Assembly (NCBI GenBank): GCA_014379815.1
Contig: JACMLA010000289.1
Span: 1 to 8,511, forward strand
Length of the DNA: 8,511 bases
Source: Bryobacteraceae bacterium
Lineage (GTDB): Bacteria; Acidobacteriota; Terriglobia; Bryobacterales; Bryobacteraceae
Direction of reading: 5' to 3'
Under the pieces are notes generated by a model. That model did no database searches. It was given only the letters and a program-made list of their open reading frames with translations, and had not been told where the DNA came from. Below are positions 1 to 5,873 of the stretch, in pieces (the first letter of the stretch is position 1; each line of letters opens with the position of its first letter). A program made the translations under genes and the position numbers.

Positions 1-159
1 ACGCTGCAGCGCCGCCTGCGTCTTGGCTACGGTCGCGCTGCACGTATTCTCGACATGATGCAGCGTGAAGGCATCATCGGCCCGCCGGACGGTCCGAGGC
101 CCCGCGAAGTCCTCAAACGCCCCGACTGGCTGGAAGAAATTGATCACCAGTTGCGATAA
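1..159 (+). CDS. ftsK: DNA translocase FtsK, C-terminal end (partial)
   Basis: The window opens inside this gene. Frame 1 is open from the first base to a TAA at 157-159, giving 52 residues. The segment LQRRLRLGYGRAARILDMM followed by an EGIIGPPDG stretch and PREVL is the recognition helix and wing of the FtsK/SpoIIIE gamma domain. In this family that winged helix reads the polar KOPS/SRS-type sequences that orient the hexameric motor, which pumps chromosome ends through the division septum. The motor and membrane domains lie upstream, outside the window. A short tail after PREVL (about 14 residues) is normal for the family. The downstream Uma2 reading frame starts 7 bases after the stop, but nothing suggests a functional link. 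Recognition is by motif memory and is firm for this short domain. Confidence 0.93.
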   Translation, partial: TLQRRLRLGYGRAARILDMMQREGIIGPPDGPRPREVLKRPDWLEEIDHQLR

Positions 160-166
160 TGCGGAC

Positions 167-717
167 ATGGCGACATCGGTCACAGGCAAACTCAGCATTG
201 AAGACTTTGAGCGCCTGCCGCAGGAGGAAGCAGACTACCGCGAACTCGTGGACGGAGAACTGGTCGACGTGTCCGGAAATACGCCAAGCCACAACATCAT
301 CCGGGACGAGCTGCTGGCACTCTTGCTGCCGGTTGTGAAACCAGCCGCTTAGGAATAGTGATGTCCGAACAGGAGTACAACTTCAACGGCAACGCGCACG
401 GCCCCGACCTGTCGTTCTTCGGTCCCGATAAAGTCGCGATCCTTGCCGTCGATCGCCGAGTCCAGCCGTTCGTCCCGGATCTCGCAATCGAAGTCGCATC
501 GCCGAACGACAAGTTTGCTGCACTACTTCGCAAGGTGCACCGTTACCGCGATTGCGGCACATCGGAAGTCTGGGTAATCGAACCGGAACTCCGCAAAGTC
601 TTCGTATTCTCTAGTCTTGGCGACCGGGTCCTCTCCGCCACCGATCAACTTAAGACTCCACTGATCCCGGACTTCACGCAGCCGGTCTCCGACCTCTTCA
701 GCCAGTTTCCACAATAA
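167..717 (+). pseudogene. Uma2 family endonuclease, broken by a frameshift
   Basis: This is a Uma2-family (PF05685, PD-(D/E)XK nuclease fold) gene in two reading frames. The first part, from ATG 167 to TAG 350-352 (61 residues, MATSVTGKLSIEDFERLPQ start), matches the N-terminus of the intact neighbour at 732, which begins MASSVAPKLTVEDYERLPQ. That match is why ATG 167 is preferred to the earlier in-frame ATG at 65 inside ftsK. The second part (to TAA 715-717) carries the rest: PDLSFF, IEV and K..RYRDCGT. Frame 1 just upstream of GTG 358 reads TSRLGIVMSEQEYNF, the family's usual 'LG.V..EQEY.F' strand. One extra A in the run at 338-340 would fuse the halves as VVKTSRLGIVMSEQEYNF. A one-base deletion, or a sequencing error in the A-run, is the simplest cause. 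The two copies are clear tandem paralogues (both contain RVQPFVPDLA). The family's cellular role is poorly known. Confidence 0.85.
358..717 (+). CDS. C-terminal fragment of the frameshifted Uma2 protein, possibly expressed
   Basis: This is the downstream half of the broken Uma2 gene, starting at GTG 358 or the adjacent ATG 361, 5 or 8 bases after the premature TAG at 350-352. It could therefore be translated by reinitiation. The 119-residue product retains the residues expected for the PD-(D/E)XK centre: D17 in PDLSFF, E45 in IEV and K59 in the RKVHRYRD helix, followed by EVWVIEP. It lacks the N-terminal strand and helix with the DGEL motif, so a stable fold is doubtful. No good ribosome binding site is visible (upstream bases are GCTTAGGAATA, with only AGGA close to the start). 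Treat this as a gene remnant unless the frameshift proves to be a sequencing error. Confidence 0.4.
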   Translation: MMSEQEYNFNGNAHGPDLSFFGPDKVAILAVDRRVQPFVPDLAIEVASPNDKFAALLRKVHRYRDCGTSEVWVIEPELRKVFVFSSLGDRVLSATDQLKTPLIPDFTQPVSDLFSQFPQ

Positions 718-731
718 GTAGAATCAGATCC

Positions 732-1280
732 ATGGCAAGTTCGGTCGCGCCCAAACTCACCGTAGAAGACTACGAGCGACTGCCGCAGGACCAGGTTCAT
801 AACCAGGAACTGATCGATGGAGAACTGGTGGAAGTGTCAGGAAACACAGCGGCTCACATCCGGGTAAGCTACGATCTTTCACTCAGGCTCGGCAACTTCA
901 TACGTGCCGGCAATCTGGGCGAGGTTGCTGTCGAGATGGAGTTCGACTTCGGCGGGAACGTCTACGCGCCGGACATCTCTTTCTTCACGCCTGCCAAAAG
1001 CCAGCAAGTTGTGTTGCTGAAACGCGTTCAGCCATTCGTACCCGACCTCGCCGTTGAAGTGGTATCGGCCAACGATCCTGATCCCAGAATCACCCGTAAA
1101 GCCAAACATTATCGCGACAGCGGTGTTGCAGAAGTCTGGATTATCGAACCAGAGAGCAGGGAAGTCACAATCCGGGCAGCTGGCAAAGATTGCATCCTGT
1201 CCACAGACCACCAGCTCACAAAGGCACTCCTGCCGGGCTTCAGTATCCCGGTCGCCGAACTATTCCAGAGACTGGACTAG
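732..1280 (+). CDS. Uma2 family endonuclease (intact)
   Basis: This is a full-length 182-residue Uma2-family protein (PF05685), the usual size for the family. The fold is related to PD-(D/E)XK nucleases, and members are annotated as putative restriction-type endonucleases, but the substrate and biological role are not established. Visible motifs are TVEDYERLP (10-18), DGELVEVSG (29-37), the FDFGGNVYAPDISFF strand pair with D81, AVEVVS with E109, K123 in the RKAKHYRDSGV helix, and EVWIIEP (134-140). D81, E109 and K123 are the likely catalytic triad. The gene begins 14 bases after its frameshifted paralogue, and the alignment runs from the first residue to the last, so this is a tandem duplication. 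No strong Shine-Dalgarno sequence precedes ATG 732. No methyltransferase or specificity subunit is nearby, so it is not a conventional restriction system. Confidence 0.88.
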   Translation: MASSVAPKLTVEDYERLPQDQVHNQELIDGELVEVSGNTAAHIRVSYDLSLRLGNFIRAGNLGEVAVEMEFDFGGNVYAPDISFFTPAKSQQVVLLKRVQPFVPDLAVEVVSANDPDPRITRKAKHYRDSGVAEVWIIEPESREVTIRAAGKDCILSTDHQLTKALLPGFSIPVAELFQRLD

Positions 1281-1304
1281 CAAACAGCGATACGATATGC
1301 GCTG

Positions 1305-2147
1305 ATGACCCGTCGCACGTTTCTCCCATCACTGGCCGGAGCTACCGCTCTTGCCGCCTACGCACAGTCCGAAACTCCTAAGCGTCGCCCAGGCCGGCTC
1401 AAACAGGCCATCTGCCCTGGTGCTCTGGGGCGTATGCCTCTTGAAGATAAGTGCCGCATCGTCGCGGATCTCGGCCTGTATGGCATCGACCTGATTGGAC
1501 CAAAGGACTGGCCCACCCTGAAGAAGTACGGCCTGATTCCGACCATGTGCCCCGGTGGCGGAACCATCCCGGTAGGGCTGAACCGGCCTGAGAATCACGC
1601 CCGTTTCGAAAAGGACTGCAACGACCTGATCGACCAGTGCGCCACCAACGGAGTGCCCAATCTGATCGGACTTACAGGTTCACGTGCCGGCCAACCAGTG
1701 GAAAAAGGGATCGAGAATACCGTAGCGTTCTGCAACAAAATCAAGTCGCATCTGGAAGACAAGAACGTCACTTTCTGTATTGAGTACCTCAACAGCAAAG
1801 TCAATCATCCTGACTACGACTTTGACCACATGAACTACGGTGTAGAAGTCTGCAAGCGCGTCAACTCGCCCCGGGTGAAAATTCTGTACGACATGTATCA
1901 CGTGCAGATCATGGAGGGCGACATCATCCGTATGGCGAAACAGCACCTGCAATACATCGCGCATCTGCACACCGCCGGAAATCCGGGCCGTCATGAGATG
2001 GACGATACGCAGGAAATGAACTACCGCGGCATAGCCAAAGCGCTTGCGGACATGGGCTACTCCGGTTTTATTTCGCACGAGTACTCGCCTACGCGCGATC
2101 CCCTCGCATCTCTGAAAGAGACACTACAGATCTTCGACGCAGCCTGA
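1305..2147 (+). CDS. Tat-exported hydroxypyruvate isomerase-like TIM-barrel protein
   Basis: This 280-residue protein belongs to the sugar phosphate isomerase/epimerase (AP-endonuclease-2-like TIM barrel) superfamily and is closest in motif pattern to hydroxypyruvate isomerase (Hyi), which interconverts hydroxypyruvate and tartronate semialdehyde. It opens with MTRRTFLPSLAGATALAAYA, a twin-arginine (Tat) signal: TRRTFL, then a hydrophobic stretch and an AYA cleavage site near residue 20. It is therefore probably exported to the periplasm, unlike cytoplasmic E. coli Hyi. Expected metal and catalytic residues are present: E160 (CIEYLNS), D196, H199 and Q201 (LYDMYHVQ), H222, the GRHE motif (228-231) and E259 (ISHEY). 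Tat-tagged members are common in Acidobacteria and Planctomycetes, but their true substrates are often unknown, so the isomerase reaction is inferred. ATG 1305 is chosen because the Tat motif follows directly. It lies 24 bases after the Uma2 stop, and its end faces the permease gene 11 bases away. Confidence 0.85.
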   Translation: MTRRTFLPSLAGATALAAYAQSETPKRRPGRLKQAICPGALGRMPLEDKCRIVADLGLYGIDLIGPKDWPTLKKYGLIPTMCPGGGTIPVGLNRPENHARFEKDCNDLIDQCATNGVPNLIGLTGSRAGQPVEKGIENTVAFCNKIKSHLEDKNVTFCIEYLNSKVNHPDYDFDHMNYGVEVCKRVNSPRVKILYDMYHVQIMEGDIIRMAKQHLQYIAHLHTAGNPGRHEMDDTQEMNYRGIAKALADMGYSGFISHEYSPTRDPLASLKETLQIFDAA

Positions 2148-2158
2148 CTCGGAAAGCC

Positions 2159-4828
2159 TCACTCGTATCGCAAAGCTGTCGAAGGCTCGATCCTTATTGC
2201 CCGGAACGCCGGCAGGGCCGAGGCCAGCGCCGCTGCTGTCAGAAGCAGGAATACCGGTGTCAGCACAGCCTGCAAGTCGGACGGCTTCACACCGTAGAGC
2301 AGAGGTGACACCAGACGTGCCAACGCCAGACCTGTCGCCACGCCGACCAGACTCCCAAGGATCGTCAGCACAAAGGCATCCCGCACAACCAGCCGCACCA
2401 CTGCAATCCTTCGCGCTCCAAGGGCAATACGGATGCCGATCTCATGGGTCCTCCGCAGAGTCGTGTAGTTCAGAACTCCGTAAAGCCCGATCCCAGCCAG
2501 CAAAACAGCTAGCGCACCGAAGAACGTGGAGAGTATGGAAAGCAGCCGTTCCTGAATCATCGTGTCTTCAATCAGCCGTTCCTGACTCACGACGTTGGTC
2601 ACACTCAGCGCGGGATGCGTCTCGCGGATTTCCGTGCGAATCGCCTGGATTGTGTTTGGCGACATCGCTCCACGAATATTCAGGGTCTGCCAGTCGCCGC
2701 CCCCCACTGGCGCATAGACCGTAGGTTCGGTTTCGGCGCGAACGCTGTTGTCCCTGGCATCCCGAATCATCCCGACGATTTCATAGGTTTGTGGCTTCTC
2801 TGACTCCCTGATGAACTGCCTGCCGACAGGGCTTTGTCCATCGAAGTACCTGCGGGAAAACGCTTGGTTCACAATGGCAACCAGCGGGACCGGCTCGGTC
2901 AGTGCGTCTCTTTGGTCGAATAGTCTGCCTTCCAGCAATGTAAGCTGCAATGTCTGTCCAAAGCCCGGCCCTATATAAAACCACAACGGTGCTTTCACAT
3001 CGGGTGGCTTCCCGGTAACCCGGATGCTGCTGGTCCACTGGCTTCCCCCAAACAGACCCCAGCCTGAGCGTGCGACGGACTGCACACCAGCGACAGCACT
3101 CAGCCTTTGCTCCAGCTGGTGCCACGTGCCAATCCCCTTTCCCGCGACTGTCGAAAACTTGGGCGCTGCCACCTCGAACAACGTCACGTTTTTGGGATTG
3201 AAGCCTACGTCCACACGCTGCAGATTTTGCATGGTGCCAACAAACAGGGAAGCACCGAACAAAGCCAAAAAGCAGAAAGCTACCTGCGCCGTAAGAAACA
3301 CACGAAACATCACCGGACTGTTGCCGATACGTGTTCCGTCCATTCGTAAACCATCAGCGGGTCTGGTTCTGGATGCGCGTAAAGCGGGTACCAGGCCTAG
3401 TATCAAAGTCACTACGACCGCCAGCAGCAAAAGGAAGCCCGTGAACCGCCAGTCCAGCCGCAAGTCGACAGCAAGTGGCCGGTCTGCCGGGCCCAGCATG
3501 CCTACCAGAAATGGCGCGAAGATCAACCCCAACAACCCGCCCGCTATGAGAGAAAGTACCACAAAGAGCCCTGACTCGATAAGCATCTGCTGGATTAGCC
3601 TTCCCCGGCCTGCACCGATCGAAACCCGCAGAGCGATCTCCTTTTCCCGAGCCGTCGCCCGGGCCAGGAGAAGATTGCACACGTTCGCGCACGCGATCAA
3701 GAGCACCAGAAACACGGTCCCGGCCAAAACCCACAACGCGGATTCAAACTCTCTTCTCAAATTCGAGGGCCCGCTTCCGGCAGCATGGACGGTCAACGTT
3801 GCCTTCTCAAATCTCTCGAGCAACTCCTTCGCAACGTCCCTGGGAAGCGGCTCGTTCTCACGCCGAACTCTCTGGAACGTTGCGTTCAGAACTGATTGGA
3901 CTTCTTCCGGTCTCGTTCCCTTTTCCAGATAGCCCATGATCCGGAACCATTGCCAGCCATACTGCTGAAAGATGCCCCCGCGCCGCAGGGACATTGGCAC
4001 CCAAACGTCGGTCGAGATTCCCGGTTCCAGTCCCGTGAAACCCTTGTGCGTTACGCCGACAATCTCGATGCTGCGCTCATTGAAGGTAAACTTCTTTCCA
4101 GCTACCGACCCATCTCCCCCGAATCTTCGTTGCCAGTATTCGTAGCTGATCACCGCAACCGGGCGCTCGCCCGTACCTGCGTCGTCATTTACAGTCAGCA
4201 GGCGGCCAAGACCCGGACGCACGCCCAGAGCCATCAGAGCGTCACCGCTGATGTATTGCAGAGCGACCTTTTCGATTTCCGGTGAACCGTTGTGCTGCAA
4301 ATCCTGCGGCCCCTGTCCACTCGCCCCAAAAAGATGCACTCTTCCTTCGCCCGCTTTGCGCAACTCCTGGAATAGCGGGAACGAAAAGTACTCATTCCGA
4401 TTTGTGTCCCGCATCCCGCCGGGCGTCGTCAGGTAGACGAGCTTCTCAGGCTCATGCACCGGCAGGGGACGAAAGAGTACCGCATCGATCAGCGCAAATG
4501 CCGCTGTGACAGACCCGATGGCTAACCCCAGCGACACAATGGCCGCTGCAGTCAGGGCCTTGTTTTGCGCCATCTGACGAAGCCCGTAACGCATGTCCGC
4601 GATCATCGATTCCAGTCCCGCCATCATCTTTACCTCCCGGCTTTCCTCGCGCTTCCGCAGATCGCCACCAAATCGCAGCGAGGCACGCCGCCGGGCCTCC
4701 GCTGCCTCCACACCAGCGAGCTGCAACGCAGCCGACCTCTGCTCCAGATGAAACTCAGCTTCATCCCGCAGTTCCTCTGCAAGCTGGTCGCTCCGGAAGC
4801 TATTCACAAATCGGGTGAACCACGACAT
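2159..4828 (-). CDS. ADOP family ABC transporter permease (MacB/FtsX type)
   Basis: This 889-residue membrane protein is of the 'acidobacterial duplicated orphan permease' (ADOP) type. An N-terminal cytoplasmic prefix (about 1-85: MSWFTRFVNSF, then ELRDEAEFHLE) is followed by two MacB-like halves. The first has a membrane segment at about 91-117, a periplasmic MacB_PCD domain (about 118-345) and an FtsX core with segments near 364-386, 415-445 and 461-482. The second has a segment at about 508-530, another periplasmic domain (540-755) and FtsX segments near 764-790, 815-845 and 853-875. Both halves carry the cytoplasmic coupling motif, REKEIALRVSIGAGR and RTHEIGIRIALGARR. No ATPase gene is adjacent, which is typical of this family; the partner and cargo are unknown. 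ATG 4828 is chosen over an upstream in-frame ATG at 4972 because it has a good AGGAGAG site, starts with the family's MSWF..F and avoids overlapping padR. It forms an operon with padR. Confidence 0.93.
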   Translation of the reverse strand: MSWFTRFVNSFRSDQLAEELRDEAEFHLEQRSAALQLAGVEAAEARRRASLRFGGDLRKREESREVKMMAGLESMIADMRYGLRQMAQNKALTAAAIVSLGLAIGSVTAAFALIDAVLFRPLPVHEPEKLVYLTTPGGMRDTNRNEYFSFPLFQELRKAGEGRVHLFGASGQGPQDLQHNGSPEIEKVALQYISGDALMALGVRPGLGRLLTVNDDAGTGERPVAVISYEYWQRRFGGDGSVAGKKFTFNERSIEIVGVTHKGFTGLEPGISTDVWVPMSLRRGGIFQQYGWQWFRIMGYLEKGTRPEEVQSVLNATFQRVRRENEPLPRDVAKELLERFEKATLTVHAAGSGPSNLRREFESALWVLAGTVFLVLLIACANVCNLLLARATAREKEIALRVSIGAGRGRLIQQMLIESGLFVVLSLIAGGLLGLIFAPFLVGMLGPADRPLAVDLRLDWRFTGFLLLLAVVVTLILGLVPALRASRTRPADGLRMDGTRIGNSPVMFRVFLTAQVAFCFLALFGASLFVGTMQNLQRVDVGFNPKNVTLFEVAAPKFSTVAGKGIGTWHQLEQRLSAVAGVQSVARSGWGLFGGSQWTSSIRVTGKPPDVKAPLWFYIGPGFGQTLQLTLLEGRLFDQRDALTEPVPLVAIVNQAFSRRYFDGQSPVGRQFIRESEKPQTYEIVGMIRDARDNSVRAETEPTVYAPVGGGDWQTLNIRGAMSPNTIQAIRTEIRETHPALSVTNVVSQERLIEDTMIQERLLSILSTFFGALAVLLAGIGLYGVLNYTTLRRTHEIGIRIALGARRIAVVRLVVRDAFVLTILGSLVGVATGLALARLVSPLLYGVKPSDLQAVLTPVFLLLTAAALASALPAFRAIRIEPSTALRYE

Positions 4829-4846
4829 CGGATACGCTCTCCTATG
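4829..4846 (-). promoter_or_regulatory. Ribosome binding site of the permease, overlapping the padR stop
   Basis: On the minus strand the junction reads ATAGGAGAGCGTATCCG and then ATG (4828). The AGGAGAG Shine-Dalgarno sequence lies 8 bases before the start codon and overlaps the TAG stop of padR (4842-4844). This decides the permease start and implies translational coupling of the two genes. Confidence 0.8.
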
Positions 4847-5171
4847 CCTGCCGCAACACCTGAGCAACAGCGGCCGCAATCGCCGACCACCTCTCCTCTT
4901 CCAGTCCCAGCCGCTTCTTTCCGGCAGCCGTAATGTCATAGAAGCGAACCTTGCGCCCGCTTTCGCTGACACCTTGCTTAGCCCGAATCAAGCCGGCCTC
5001 CTCCATACGGTGCAGCGCAGGGTACAAGGATCCCTCTTCTACCCGCAGCACCTCTTCTGAGAGTGTCTCGATGTGCGCAGCCAGACCATAGCCATGCAGA
5101 GCGCCACGCCGGCTTAGAATCTTCAGCACCAGAATTTCCAGAGCACCCTGCAAATTATCCGTACGAGCCAT
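4842..5171 (-). CDS. PadR family transcriptional regulator
   Basis: This 109-residue winged-helix repressor is of the short PadR-s1 type. The sequence starts MARTDNLQGALEILVLKIL. It then has the HGYGLAAHI helix (26-34), the recognition region EEGSLYPALHRMEEAGLI (45-62), the wing with RKVRFYDIT (73-81) and AAGKKRL (82-88), and a short C-terminal helix (89-109) for dimerisation. PadR proteins bind DNA as dimers and usually repress their own operon, releasing on binding a small molecule or stress signal. ATG 5171 is chosen over an in-frame ATG at 5201, because the earlier one lies inside the operator/promoter repeats and the family begins close to 'LQGALE'. Thirteen bases separate it from the permease gene, forming the usual acidobacterial padR-ADOP pair. 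Inducer unknown. Confidence 0.92.
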   Translation of the reverse strand: MARTDNLQGALEILVLKILSRRGALHGYGLAAHIETLSEEVLRVEEGSLYPALHRMEEAGLIRAKQGVSESGRKVRFYDITAAGKKRLGLEEERWSAIAAAVAQVLRQA

Positions 5172-5178
5172 AGTTGTC

Positions 5179-5220
5179 TTACTTAGATTACTTAGTATCA
5201 CAGAATTGCTCGCGCTGTAA
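5179..5220 (-). promoter_or_regulatory. Probable padR promoter and PadR operator
   Basis: Two copies of TTACTTAG lie head to tail at 5179-5186 and 5188-5195 (9-base step). The second sits in the perfect odd palindrome TACTTAGTA (5189-5197); the first is a near match, TACTTAGAT (5180-5188). On the minus strand an extended -10 element, TG-T-GATACT (5202-5194), overlaps the second copy, with TTACAG (5220-5215) as a possible -35 at 15 bases. Transcription would start near 5186, giving a leader of about 15 bases before ATG 5171. A repressor bound here would cover the -10 region, which fits autorepression by PadR. The repeats are seen directly; the binding protein and start site are inferred. Confidence 0.55.
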
Positions 5221-5228
5221 ACAGGGAA

Positions 5229-5264
5229 TTACTTGCGAGGGATTTCGACTTCGACAATCGTTCC
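5229..5264 (-). other. Untranslated remnant of the DUF5615 toxin C-terminus
   Basis: Directly after the TAG stop of the DUF5615 gene the same frame continues as GTIVEVEIPRK and ends at TAA (5229-5231). From memory of the family, DUF433-linked DUF5615 proteins commonly end in a stretch like 'PGS(Y/F)VEVEIP', so this is the expected native tail. The stretch is therefore read as former coding sequence left behind by a nonsense mutation, or as coding if the amber codon is read through. Confidence 0.65.
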
Positions 5265-5579
5265 CTACACTGCCTGATGTACTGCCACGTCGATAAGGCG
5301 AGATGCATTCCGAAGCCGCTGCCAGTTGTTAGTGCTCAGAACCAGAAGCGCAATCGTTCTGCCTGCAAAGTTTTGCTGGTATTTCATGCTTTGATCTGCA
5401 GTAATCAAGACGGTGAAGCCGGCGTGCTCCGCAGTCGTTAGCAGGGTCCCATTCGACAACTCCGCCCAACCGCAATCGTACGTCGGTGTCACTTCGTGGT
5501 TGGTCAGTACAGATCGCAGCTGAACAGGAACGTTGTGATCCAGCAGTACCGACTGTCGCTTAGCTGGCAACTTCTGCAC
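5265..5579 (-). CDS. DUF5615 PIN-like toxin, truncated by an amber codon
   Basis: This 104-residue protein has the DUF5615 PIN-like fold (PF18480), paired with a DUF433 gene. Such pairs are annotated as putative type II toxin-antitoxin systems, with the PIN-like partner a presumed metal-dependent ribonuclease. Visible elements are the first strand VLLDHNVP with D14, HEVTPTYDCGW (28-38), SNGTLLTTAEHAGF (42-55), VLITADQSMKYQQN with D62 (57-70) and IALLVLSTNNW (76-86). Family members usually have an acidic residue where this protein has T45 (NGELL or NGDLL expected; NGTLL here). The frame stops at TAG 5265-5267 but continues with a family-like tail. The GTG 5579 start overlaps the antitoxin gene by 20 bases, suggesting coupled translation; TTG at 5570 is a possible alternative. 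The truncation and lost acidic residue suggest a weakened or dead toxin. Confidence 0.82.
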   Translation of the reverse strand: MQKLPAKRQSVLLDHNVPVQLRSVLTNHEVTPTYDCGWAELSNGTLLTTAEHAGFTVLITADQSMKYQQNFAGRTIALLVLSTNNWQRLRNASRLIDVAVHQAV

Positions 5580-5787
5580 TCAAACTCTGTGAGGCAAATT
5601 CAAGGACTGCGTTTACGTACTTGCGTTCCACACCCGGAAACCACTCGAGGAATTCGTCAACCGTAACCCCTTCCTCAACGTTCTCAAAAAGCGACTTTAC
5701 CGTGACACGCGTGCCGCGGAAGACCCAAGCTCCGCTAAGCCGGTCTGGATGCTTTTCTACTCCGTCGCAGTCCTTCCAGTCGAGCAT
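5560..5787 (-). CDS. DUF433 domain antitoxin
   Basis: This 75-residue DUF433 (PF04255) protein is a small helix-turn-helix-like domain found as the upstream partner of PIN-like DUF5615 toxins. It probably binds DNA at its own promoter and neutralises the partner. Family signatures are the MLDW start, HPDRLSGAWVFRGTRV (13-28), VKSLFENVEEG (30-40) and VDEFLEWFPGV (43-53), followed by a helix to about residue 70. ATG 5787 is chosen because family members start at 'MLDW' or similar. The longer open frame (from 5919) adds 44 residues that do not resemble the family and overlap the rpsA start on the other strand. It appears intact and complete, unlike its partner. The minus strand 10 to 15 bases upstream has an AT-rich GATAATAAAA stretch that may be its -10 box. 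Confidence 0.85.
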   Translation of the reverse strand: MLDWKDCDGVEKHPDRLSGAWVFRGTRVTVKSLFENVEEGVTVDEFLEWFPGVERKYVNAVLEFASQSLSAEVAS

Positions 5788-5802
5788 GACGTTTTTATTA
5801 TC
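5774..5802. promoter_or_regulatory. Candidate divergent promoter elements between the DUF433 pair and rpsA
   Basis: The gap between the two divergent genes holds one AT-rich island, GTTTTTATTAT (5791-5801). On the plus strand TATTAT (5796-5801) with TTCCAG (5774-5779, 16-base spacing) could serve rpsA, leaving a leader of about 65 bases before ATG 5874. On the minus strand GATAAT (5802-5797) could be the -10 of the antitoxin gene, but it lies only 9 bases from the ATG at 5787 and lacks a recognisable -35. The call rests on base composition and weak matches only. Confidence 0.3.
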
Positions 5803-5873
5803 AGACACTTCTTCGCACCCCAGGGCGCAAATAGAGCCTTGTGCCAGAATATGAAGTAGTTCGCCCCCAATCC

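Noticed and set aside
65..166. Upstream extension of the first Uma2 frame to ATG 65
   Set aside because: It would overlap the conserved FtsK gamma domain, and the tandem paralogue starts at the residue matching ATG 167.
335..361. Programmed -1 ribosomal frameshifting in the broken Uma2 gene
   Set aside because: No canonical X-XXY-YYZ slippery heptamer in the correct register (GTG AAA CCA) and no evident downstream stem; a deletion or read error is simpler.
1680..2078. 132-codon minus-strand frame within the isomerase-like gene
   Set aside because: Antisense to catalytic motifs of a recognised protein, with no domain of its own.
2148..2158. Possible bidirectional terminator between the convergent isomerase-like and permease genes
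   Set aside because: The 11-base gap and flanking bases show no hairpin with a T-run on either strand.
3024..3932. 302-codon plus-strand open frame opposite the permease gene
   Set aside because: It lies wholly antisense to a well-supported ADOP permease. The protein is low-complexity, rich in Arg, Ser, Pro and Thr, with no recognisable domain, as expected for a shadow frame in GC-rich DNA.
4829..4972. Permease start at ATG 4972
   Set aside because: It would run through padR in another frame and add an Arg-rich segment unlike the family; ATG 4828 has a strong ribosome binding site.
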